A DNA stretch of 64,000 bases from Auanema rhodensis. Lineage: Eukaryota; Nematoda; Chromadorea; Rhabditida; Rhabditidae. The position numbers and the translations under genes were made by a program. This document shows, one piece after another, positions 1 through 10,600 of the stretch (positions are counted from its first letter, which is position 1; the number at the start of each line of letters is the position of its first letter). The notes under the pieces are model-generated. The model saw only the letters and a program-made list of their open reading frames with translations, had not been told where the DNA came from and searched no databases. The stretch is taken from positions 3,916,501 through 3,980,500 of the forward strand of contig OZ059900.1 in NCBI GenBank assembly GCA_964057225.1, written 5' to 3'.

Positions 1-159
1 TATCACAGAATTTGTACCAAAAATCGGTGAGTATATGGTGTTAGAGGCATAAAACCGACCATACTTAGTGTAGTAATGCTATTAGAGTGAAATTCAGTGA
101 TTTAAACATTATTAGTGTTTTCTTAATGACTTTTGTTGTCATACACAATAAAACTATGC

Positions 160-340
160 TTTTGATCATATATATGAGCGATTTCGCCAAATTGGACTCA
201 AAACTCGGAAAATTCAAAAATTCTTTCTATTTTCGACCTTTTTTGATCAAAATGAATAAATATCAGTGCAAACTCATGAAAATAGACTGATTTTGTGTAT
301 TGTGTGTTTGATTCTCAAATCTTAACAAATATGATCAAAA
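160..340. repeat. GATC-centred dyad elements within the monomer
   Basis: TTTTGATCATAT at 160-171 and ATATGATCAAAA at 329-340 are perfect 12-base inverted copies of each other. Midway between them lies the perfect 12-base palindrome TTTTGATCAAAA at 241-252. The dyad centre of the outer pair (about 250) falls close to the centre of the palindrome (246.5). The arrangement recurs in most monomers. It could bind a symmetric protein or form a hairpin, but no binding factor is identifiable from sequence. Confidence 0.6.
255..313 (+). terminator. AATAAA plus GT-rich downstream stretch, once per monomer (candidate poly(A) signal)
   Basis: AATAAA at 255-260 is followed 30-52 bases later by TTTTGTGTATTGTGTGTTTG. 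This is the layout of an animal-type polyadenylation signal: hexamer, cleavage zone, GT-rich element. It is conserved in almost all monomers. A second AATAAA sits at 147-152. In DNA this AT-rich the hexamer alone means little; the conserved spacing to the GT-rich run is the only reason to list it. Confidence 0.25.
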
Positions 341-1766
341 TTTACGAGTATCACAGAATTTGTACCAAAAATCGGTGAGTATATGGTGTTAAAGGCAAAA
401 AACGACCATACTTAGTGTAGTAATGCTATTTGAGCGAAATTCAGTGATTTAAACATCATTAATGTTTAATTAATGACTTTTGTTGTCATAGACAATAAAA
501 CTATGCTTTTGATCATATATATGAGCGATTTAGCCAAATTGGACTCAAAACTCGGAAATTTCAAAAATTCTTTCTATTTTCGACCTTTTTTGATCAAAAT
601 GAATAAATATCAGTGCAAACTCGTAAAAATATACTGATTTTGTGTATTATGTGTTTGATTCTCAAATCTTAGCAAATATGATCAAAATTTACAAGTATTA
701 CAGATTGTGTACCAAAAATCGGTGAGTATATGGTGTTAAAGGCAAAAAACGACCATACTTAGTGTAGTAATGCTATTTGAGCGAAATTCAGTGATTTAAA
801 CAATATTAGTGTTTAATTAATGACTTTTGTTGTTATAGACGATAAAACTATGATTTTGATCATATATATGAGCGATTTATACAAATTGGACTCAAAACTC
901 GGAAAATTCAAAAATTCTGTCTATTTTCGACCTTTTTTGATCAAAATGAATAAATATTAGTGCAAACTCATAAAAATAGACTGATTTTGTGTATTGTGTG
1001 TTTGATTCTCGAATCTTAGCAAATATGATCGAAATTTACAAGTATTACAGATTTTGTACCAAAAATCGGTGAGTATATGGTGTTAAAGGCAAAAAACGAC
1101 CATACTTAGTGTAGTGATGCTATTTGAGCAAAATTCAGTGATTTAAACATCATTAGTGTTTAATTAATGACTTTCGCTGTCAAAGACAATAAAACTATGC
1201 TTTTGATCATATATATGAGCGATTTAGCCAAATTGGACTCAAAACTCGGAAAATTCAAAAATTCTTTCTATTTTCGACCTTTTTTGATCAAAATGAATAA
1301 ATATCAGTGCAAACTTGTAAAAATAGACTTATTTCGTGTTTTATGTGTTTGATTCTCGAATCTTAGCAAATTTGATCGAAATTTACAAGTATTACAGATT
1401 TTGTACCAAAAATCGGTGAGTATATGGTGTTAAAGGCAAAAAACGACCATACTTAGTGTAGTAATGCTATTTGAGCGAAATTCAGTGATTTAAACATTAT
1501 TAGTGTTTAATTAATGACTTTTGTTGTTATAGACAATAAAACTATGCTTTTGATCATATATATGAGCGATTTATACAAATTGGACTCAAAACTCGGAAAT
1601 TTCAAAAAATTCTTTCTATTTTCGACCTTTTTTGATCAAAATGAATAAATATCAGTGCAGACTCATGAAAATAGACTGATTTTGTGTATTGTGTGTTTGA
1701 TTCTCAAATCGTAACAAATATGATCAAAATTTACGAGTATCACAGATTTTGTACCAAAAATCGGTG

Positions 1767-1800
1767 AATCTATGGTGTTAAAGGTATAAAAACGACCATA
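1767..1800 (+). promoter_or_regulatory. TATAAAAA word in the GGTATAAAAACG monomer class (weak candidate)
   Basis: In this monomer class GGCATAAAAACG is replaced by GGTATAAAAACG, which gives TATAAAAA at 1785-1792, matching a eukaryotic TATA box. The class recurs near 5605, 6300, 9430, 13250, 13945, 20895, 26110, 61215, 61910 and 62260. AT-rich DNA yields such words by chance, and no initiator or transcript evidence is available. Confidence 0.15.
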
Positions 1801-4800
1801 CTTAGTGTAGTAATGCTATTTAAGCGAAATTCAGTGATTTAAACATCATTTATGTTTAATTAATGACTTTTGTTGTCATAGACAATAAAACTATGCCTTT
1901 GATCATATATATGAGCGATTTATACAAATTGGACTCAAAACTCGGAAAATTCAAAAATTCTGTCTATTTTCGACCTTTTTTGATCAAAATGAATAAATAT
2001 TAGTGCAAACTCATAAAAATAGACTGATTCTGTGTATTGTGTATTTGATTCTCAAATCGTAACAAATATGATCAAAATTTACGAGTATCACAGAATTTGT
2101 ACCAAAAATCGGTGAGTATATGGTGTTAAAGGCATAAAAACGACCATACTTAGTGTAGTAATGCTATTTGAGCGAAATTCAGTGATTTAAACATCATTAG
2201 TGTTTAATTAATGACTTTTGTTGTTATAGACGATGAAACTATGATTTTGATCATATATATGAGCGATTTAGCCAAATTGGACTCAAAACTCGGAAATTTC
2301 AAAAATTCTTTCTATTTTCGACCTTTTTTGATCAAAATGAATAAATATCAGTGCAGACACATGAAAATAGACTGATTCTGTGTATTGTGTGTTTGATTCT
2401 CAAATCGTAACAAATATGATCAAAATTTACGAGTATCACAGAATTTGTACCAAAAATCGGTGAGTATATGGTGTTAAAGGCAAAAAACGACCATACTTAG
2501 TGTAGTAATGCTATTTGAGCGAAATTCAGTTATTTAAACATCATTAGTGTTTAATTAATGACTTTTGTTGTTATAGACAATAAAACTATGCTTTTGATCG
2601 TATATATGAGCGATTTATACAAATTGGACTCAAAACTCGGAAAATTCAAAAATTCTGTCTATTTTCGACCTTTTTTGATCAAAATGAATAAATATTAGTG
2701 CAAACTCATAAAAATAGACTGATTTTGTATATTGTGTGTTTGATTCTCAAATCGTAACAAATATGATCAAAATTTACGAGTATCACAGAATTTGTACCAA
2801 AAATCGGTGAGTATATGGTGTTAAAGGCAAAAAACGACCATACTTAGTGTAGTAATGCTATTTGAGCGAAATTCAGTGATTTAAACATTATTAGTGTATA
2901 TTTGGAGACTTTCGTTATCACAGACAATAAAACTATGCTTTTGATCATAGATATGAGCGATTTAGCCAAATTGGACTCAAAACTCGGAAAATTCAAAAAT
3001 TCTTTCTATTTTCGACCTTTTTTGATCAAAATGAATAAATATCAGTGCAAACTTGTAAAAATAGACTTATTCCGTGTATTATGTGTTTGATTCTCGAATC
3101 TTAGCAAATATGATCAAAATTTACAAGTATTACAGATTTTGTACCAAAAATCGGTGAGTATATGGTGTTAGAGGCATAAAAACGACCATACTTAGTGTAG
3201 TAATGCTTTTTAAGCGAAATTCAGTGATTTAAACATCATTAATGTTTAATTAATGACTTTTGTTGTCATAGACAATAAAACTATGCTTTTGATCATATAT
3301 ATGAGCGATTAACCAAATTGGACTCAAAACTCGGAAAATTCAAAAATTCTTTCTATTTTCGACCTTTTTTGATCAAAATGAATAAATATCAGTGCAAACC
3401 CGTAAAAATATACTGATTTCGGTATTGTGTGTTTGATTCTCGAATCTTACCGAATATGATCAAAATTTACGAGTATCACAGATTTTGTACCAAAAATCGG
3501 TGAGTATATGGTGTTAAAGGCATAGAAACGACCATACTTAGTGTAGTAATGCTATTTGAGCGAAATTAAGTGATTTTAACATCACTAGCGTTTAATTGAT
3601 GACTTTTGTTGTCATAGACAATAAAACTATGCTTTTGATCATATATATGAGCGATTAACCAAATTGGACTCAAAACTCGGAAATTTCAAAAATTCTTTCT
3701 ATTTTCGACCTTTTTTGATTAAAATGAATAAATATCAGTGTAAACTCGTAAAAATAGACTGATTTTGTGTATTGTGTGTTTGATTCTCAAATCTTAACAA
3801 ATATGATCAAAATTTACAAGTATTACAGATTTTGTACCAAAAATCGGTGAGTATATTTTGTTAAAGGCATAAAAACGACCATACTTAGTGTAGTAATGCT
3901 ATTTGAGCGAAATTCAGTGATTCAAACATCATTAGTGTTTAATCAATGACTTTTGTTGTCATAGACAATAAAACTATGCTTTTGATCATATATATGAGCG
4001 ATTTAGCCAAATTGGACTCAAAACTCGGAAAATTCAAAAATTCTTTCTATTTTCGACCTTTTTTGATCAAAATGAATAAATATCTGTGCAAACTCGTAAA
4101 AATAGACTGATTTTGTGTAATGTTTGTTTGATTCTCGAATCCTAACGAATATGATCGAAATTTACGAGTATTACAGATTTTGTACCAAAAATCGGTGAGT
4201 ATATGGTGTTAAAGGCATAAAAACGACCATACTTAGTGTAGTAATGCTATTTGAGCGAAATTAAGTGATTTTAACATCACTAGCGTTTAATTGATGACTT
4301 TTGTTGTCATAGACAATAAAACTATGCTTTTGATCATATATATGAGCGATTAACCAAATTGGACTCAAAACTCGGAAATTTCAAAAATTCTTTCTATTTT
4401 CGACCTTTTTTGATTAAAATGAATAAATATCAGTGTAAACTCGTAAAAATAGACTGATTTTGTGTATTGTGTGTTTGATTCTCAAATCTTAACGAATATG
4501 ATCAAAATTTACAAGTATTACAGATTTTGTACCAAAAATCGGTGAGTATATTTTGTTAAAGGCATAAAAACGACCATACTTAGTGTAGTAATGCTATTTG
4601 AGCGAAATTCAGTGATTTAAACATCATTAGTGTTTAATTAATGACTTTTGTTGTCATAGACAATAAAACTATGCTCTTGATCATATATATGAGCGATTTA
4701 GCCAAATTGGACTCAAAACTCGGAAATTTTAAAAATTCTTTCTATTTTCGACCTTTTTTGATCAAAATGAATAAATATCAGTGCAGACTCATGAAAATAG

Positions 4801-4950
4801 ACTGATTTTGTGTATTGTGTGTTTGATTCTCAAATCTTAACGAATATGATCAAAATTTACAAGTATTACAGATTTTGTACCAAAAATCGGTGAGTATATT
4901 TTGTTAAAGGCATAAAAACGACCATACTTAGTGTAGTAATGCTATTTGAG

Positions 4951-5057
4951 TGAAATTCAGTGATTTACACATTATTAGTGTATATTTGAAGACATTTGTT
5001 ATCATAGACAGTGAAACTATGCTTTTGATCATATATATGAGCGATTTAGCCAAATTA
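4951..5057 (+). repeat. Conversion-like patch in block A copy 1
   Basis: Within this ~107-bp tract copy 1 reads TATATTTGAAGACATTTG and GACAGTGAAAC, while the equivalent place in copy 2 (12596-12702) reads CACTAGCGTTTAATTGATG and GACAATAAAAC. The flanks on both sides match at the 7,645-bp offset. The copy 1 version resembles the TATATTTGGAGAC monomer near 2900; the copy 2 version resembles the TAGCGTTTAATTGATG monomers near 3590. A short non-reciprocal exchange between non-equivalent monomers is the simplest reading. Confidence 0.75.
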
Positions 5058-7645
5058 GACTCAAAACTCGGAAATTTCAAAAATTCTTTCTATTTTCGAC
5101 CTTTTTTGATCAAAATGAATAAATATCAGTGCAAACTCATAAAAAAAGACTTTTTTCGTGTATCATGTGTTTGATTCTCGAATCTTAATAAATATGATCA
5201 AAATTTACGAGTATAACAGAATTTGTACCAAAAATCGGTGAGTATATGGTGTTAAAGGCAAAAAACGACCATACTTAGTGTAGTAATGCTATTTGAGCGA
5301 AATTCAGTGATTTAAACATCATTAGTGTTTAATCAATGACTTTCGCTGTCATAGACAATAAAACTATGCTTTTGATCATATATATGAGTGATTTAGCCAA
5401 ATTGGACTCAAAACTCGGAAAATTCAAAAATTCTTTCTATTTTCGACCTTTTTTGATCAAAATGAATAAATATCAGTGCAAACTCATGAAAATAGACTGA
5501 TTTTGTGTATTGTATGTTCGATTCTCGAATCTTAACAAATATGATCAAAATTTACGAGTATCACAGATTTTGTACCAAAAATCGGTGAATCTATGGTGTT
5601 AAAGGTATAAAAACGACCATACTTAGTGTAGTAATGCTATTTAAGCAAAATTCAGTGATTTAAACATCATTAATGTTTAATTAATGACTTTTGTTGTCAT
5701 AGACAATAAAACTATGCTTTTGATCATATATATGAGCGATTCAGCCAGATAGGACTCAAAACTCGGAATCTTCAAAAATTCTTTCTATTTTCGACCTTTT
5801 TTGATCAAAATGAATAAATATCAGTGCAGACTCATGAAAATAGACTGATTTTGTGTATTGTGTGTTTGATTCTCAAATCTTAACAAATATGATCAAAATT
5901 TACGAGTATCACAGAATTTGTACCAAAAATCGGTGAGTATATGGTGTTAGAGGCATAAAACCGACCATACTTAGTGTAGTAATGCTGTTTGAGTGAAATT
6001 CAGTGATTTAAACATTATTAGTGTTTTCTTAATGACTTTTGTTGTCATACACAATAAAACTATGCTTTTGATCATATATATGAGCGATTTAGCCAAATTG
6101 GACTCAAAACTCGGAAAATTCAAAAATTCTTTCTATTTTCGACCTTTTTTGATCAAAATGAATAAATATCAGTGCAAACTCATAAAAATAGACTGATTTT
6201 GTGTATTGTATGTTCGATTCTCGAATCTTAACAAATATGATCAAAATTTACGAGTATCACAGATTTTGTACCAAAAATCGGTGAATCTATGGTGTTAAAG
6301 GTATAAAAACGACCATACTTAGTGTAGTAATGCTATTTAAGCGAAATTCAGTGATTTAAACATTATTAGTGTTTAATTAATGACTTTTGTTGTTATAGAC
6401 AATAAAACTATGCTTTTGATCATATATATGAGCGATTTATACAAATTGGACTCAAAACTCGGAAAATTCAAAAATTCTGTCTATTTTCGACCTTTTTTGA
6501 TCAAAATGAATAAATATCAGTGCAAACTTGTAAAAATAGACTTATTTCGTGTTTTATGTGTTTCATTCTCGAATCTTAGCAAATATGATCGAAATTTACA
6601 AGTATTACAGATTTTGTACCAAAAATCGGTGAGTATATGGTGTTAGAGGCATAAAACCGACCATACTTAGTGTAGTAATGCTATTTGAGTGAATTTCAGT
6701 GATTTAAACATTATTAGTGTTTTCTTAATGACTTTTGTTGTCATAGACAATAAAACTATGCTTTTGATCATATATATGAGCGATTCAGCCAGATAGGACT
6801 CAAAACTCGGAAATTTCAAAAATTCTTTCTATTTTCGACCTTTTTTGATCAAAATGAATAAATATCAGTGCAGACTCATGAAAATAGACTGATTTTGTGT
6901 ATTGTGTGTTTGATTCTCGAATCTTAACAAATATGATCAAAATTTACGAGTATCACAGAATTTGTACCAAAAATCGGTGAGTATATGGTGTTAAAGGCAA
7001 AAAACGACCATACTTAGTGTAGTAATGCTATTTGAGCGAATTTCAGTGATTTAAACTACATTAGTGTTTAATCAATGACTTTTGTTGTCATAGACAATAA
7101 AACTATGCTTTTGATCATATATATGAGTGATTTAGCCAAATTGGACTCAAAACTCGGAAATTTCAAAAATTCTTTCTATTTTCGACCTTTTTTGATCAAA
7201 ATGAATAAATATCAGTGCAGACTCATGAAAATAGACTGATTTTGTGTATTGTGTGTTTGATTCTCGAATCTTAACAAATATGATCGAAATTTACAAGTAT
7301 TACAGATTTTGTACCAAAAATCGGTGAGTATATGGTGTTAGAGGCATAAAACCGACCATACTTAGTGTAGTAATGCTATTTGAGTGAATTTCAGTGATTT
7401 AAACATTATTAGTGTTTTCTTAATGACTTTTGTTGTCATAGACAATAAAACTATGCTTTTGATCATATATATGAGCGATTCAGCCAGATAGGACTCAAAA
7501 CTCGGAAATTTCAAAAATTCTTTCTATTTTCGACCTTTTTTGATCAAAATGAATAAATATCAGTGCAGACTCATGAAAATAGACTGATTTTGTGTATTGT
7601 GTGTTTGATTCTCAAATCTTAACAAATATGATCAAAATTTACGAG

Positions 7646-10600
7646 TATCACAGAATTTGTACCAAAAATCGGTGAGTATATGGTGTTAGAGGCATAAAAC
7701 CGACCATACTTAGTGTAGTAATGCTATTAGAGTGAAATTCAGTGATTTAAACATTATTAGTGTTTTCTTAATGACTTTTGTTGTCATACACAATAAAACT
7801 ATGCTTTTGATCATATATATGAGCGATTTCGCCAAATTGGACTCAAAACTCGGAAAATTCAAAAATTCTTTCTATTTTCGACCTTTTTTGATCAAAATGA
7901 ATAAATATCAGTGCAAACTCATGAAAATAGACTGATTTTGTGTATTGTGTGTTTGATTCTCAAATCTTAACAAATATGATCAAAATTTACGAGTATCACA
8001 GAATTTGTACCAAAAATCGGTGAGTATATGGTGTTAAAGGCAAAAAACGACCATACTTAGTGTAGTAATGCTATTTGAGCGAAATTCAGTGATTTAAACA
8101 TCATTAATGTTTAATTAATGACTTTTGTTGTCATAGACAATAAAACTATGCTTTTGATCATATATATGAGCGATTTAGCCAAATTGGACTCAAAACTCGG
8201 AAATTTCAAAAATTCTTTCTATTTTCGACCTTTTTTGATCAAAATGAATAAATATCAGTGCAAACTCGTAAAAATATACTGATTTTGTGTATTATGTGTT
8301 TGATTCTCAAATCTTAGCAAATATGATCAAAATTTACAAGTATTACAGATTGTGTACCAAAAATCGGTGAGTATATGGTGTTAAAGGCAAAAAACGACCA
8401 TACTTAGTGTAGTAATGCTATTTGAGCGAAATTCAGTGATTTAAACAATATTAGTGTTTAATTAATGACTTTTGTTGTTATAGACGATAAAACTATGATT
8501 TTGATCATATATATGAGCGATTTATACAAATTGGACTCAAAACTCGGAAAATTCAAAAATTCTGTCTATTTTCGACCTTTTTTGATCAAAATGAATAAAT
8601 ATTAGTGCAAACTCATAAAAATAGACTGATTTTGTGTATTGTGTGTTTGATTCTCGAATCTTAGCAAATATGATCGAAATTTACAAGTATTACAGATTTT
8701 GTACCAAAAATCGGTGAGTATATGGTGTTAAAGGCAAAAAACGACCATACTTAGTGTAGTGATGCTATTTGAGCAAAATTCAGTGATTTAAACATCATTA
8801 GTGTTTAATTAATGACTTTCGCTGTCAAAGACAATAAAACTATGCTTTTGATCATATATATGAGCGATTTAGCCAAATTGGACTCAAAACTCGGAAAATT
8901 CAAAAATTCTTTCTATTTTCGACCTTTTTTGATCAAAATGAATAAATATCAGTGCAAACTTGTAAAAATAGACTTATTTCGTGTTTTATGTGTTTGATTC
9001 TCGAATCTTAGCAAATTTGATCGAAATTTACAAGTATTACAGATTTTGTACCAAAAATCGGTGAGTATATGGTGTTAAAGGCAAAAAACGACCATACTTA
9101 GTGTAGTAATGCTATTTGAGCGAAATTCAGTGATTTAAACATTATTAGTGTTTAATTAATGACTTTTGTTGTTATAGACAATAAAACTATGCTTTTGATC
9201 ATATATATGAGCGATTTATACAAATTGGACTCAAAACTCGGAAATTTCAAAAAATTCTTTCTATTTTCGACCTTTTTTGATCAAAATGAATAAATATCAG
9301 TGCAGACTCATGAAAATAGACTGATTTTGTGTATTGTGTGTTTGATTCTCAAATCGTAACAAATATGATCAAAATTTACGAGTATCACAGATTTTGTACC
9401 AAAAATCGGTGAATCTATGGTGTTAAAGGTATAAAAACGACCATACTTAGTGTAGTAATGCTATTTAAGCGAAATTCAGTGATTTAAACATCATTTATGT
9501 TTAATTAATGACTTTTGTTGTCATAGACAATAAAACTATGCCTTTGATCATATATATGAGCGATTTATACAAATTGGACTCAAAACTCGGAAAATTCAAA
9601 AATTCTGTCTATTTTCGACCTTTTTTGATCAAAATGAATAAATATTAGTGCAAACTCATAAAAATAGACTGATTCTGTGTATTGTGTATTTGATTCTCAA
9701 ATCGTAACAAATATGATCAAAATTTACGAGTATCACAGAATTTGTACCAAAAATCGGTGAGTATATGGTGTTAAAGGCATAAAAACGACCATACTTAGTG
9801 TAGTAATGCTATTTGAGCGAAATTCAGTGATTTAAACATCATTAGTGTTTAATTAATGACTTTTGTTGTTATAGACGATGAAACTATGATTTTGATCATA
9901 TATATGAGCGATTTAGCCAAATTGGACTCAAAACTCGGAAATTTCAAAAATTCTTTCTATTTTCGACCTTTTTTGATCAAAATGAATAAATATCAGTGCA
10001 GACACATGAAAATAGACTGATTCTGTGTATTGTGTGTTTGATTCTCAAATCGTAACAAATATGATCAAAATTTACGAGTATCACAGAATTTGTACCAAAA
10101 ATCGGTGAGTATATGGTGTTAAAGGCAAAAAACGACCATACTTAGTGTAGTAATGCTATTTGAGCGAAATTCAGTTATTTAAACATCATTAGTGTTTAAT
10201 TAATGACTTTTGTTGTTATAGACAATAAAACTATGCTTTTGATCGTATATATGAGCGATTTATACAAATTGGACTCAAAACTCGGAAAATTCAAAAATTC
10301 TGTCTATTTTCGACCTTTTTTGATCAAAATGAATAAATATTAGTGCAAACTCATAAAAATAGACTGATTTTGTATATTGTGTGTTTGATTCTCAAATCGT
10401 AACAAATATGATCAAAATTTACGAGTATCACAGAATTTGTACCAAAAATCGGTGAGTATATGGTGTTAAAGGCAAAAAACGACCATACTTAGTGTAGTAA
10501 TGCTATTTGAGCGAAATTCAGTGATTTAAACATTATTAGTGTATATTTGGAGACTTTCGTTATCACAGACAATAAAACTATGCTTTTGATCATAGATATG

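Larger units (their letters stand above)
1..348 (+). repeat. Reference monomer of the satellite (first copy)
   Basis: This copy runs from TATCACAGAATTTG to the base before the next TATCACAGAATTTG at 349, so the period here is 348 bp. Landmarks in order: ACCAAAAATCGG near 16-27; CGACCATACTTAGTG near 56-70; a variable stretch around 85-145; CTTTTGATCATATATATGAG at 159-178; GGACTCAAAACTCGG near 195-209; TATTTTCGACC followed by TTTTTTGATCAAAATG; AATAAATATCAGTG; a GT-rich run at 291-313; and ATATGATCAAAATTTACGAG before the next copy. The start is arbitrary, since a tandem repeat has no natural first base. Confidence 0.95.
1..7645 (+). repeat. Block A higher-order repeat, copy 1 (22 monomers)
   Basis: Monomer variants recur in the same order 7,645 bp downstream. 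The CTTTCGCTGTCAAAG variant near 1170 returns near 8815, the TATATTTGGAGAC monomer near 2900 returns near 10545, and the TTTCATTCTC variant near 6560 returns near 14205. 7,645 / 22 gives 347.5 bp per monomer. The block contains a private group with GATTAACC (one base shorter than GATTTAGCC) near 3310, 3650 and 4350, and a group with in-frame TAG in CCAGATAGG near 5750, 6785 and 7485. Confidence 0.95.

Noticed and set aside
87-290. Recurrent 61-88-codon open frame on the + strand of many monomers (core MLLIIYMSDLAKLDSKLG, later FLIKMNKYQCK)
   Set aside because: It is the same phase of the same repeat, starting at GTG, TTG or other convenient codons. Whole monomer classes break it with TATTAG, CCAGATAGG (TAG) or the one-base-shorter GATTAACC, and these broken forms were amplified as freely as open ones. 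There is no promoter or ribosome-site context and no recognisable domain, so it is not annotated as CDS.
160-340. Terminal inverted repeats of a transposon in each monomer
   Set aside because: The 12-base arms are short, AT-rich and not flanked by target-site duplications, and the DNA between them has no transposase. They are internal dyad words of the satellite.
6380-6646. Longest open frame (88 codons), repeated at 14025-14291
   Set aside because: Its extra length comes only from one base change, TTTGATTC to TTTCATTC, which removes the usual stop. It is a satellite variant copied with the 22-mer, not a gene.
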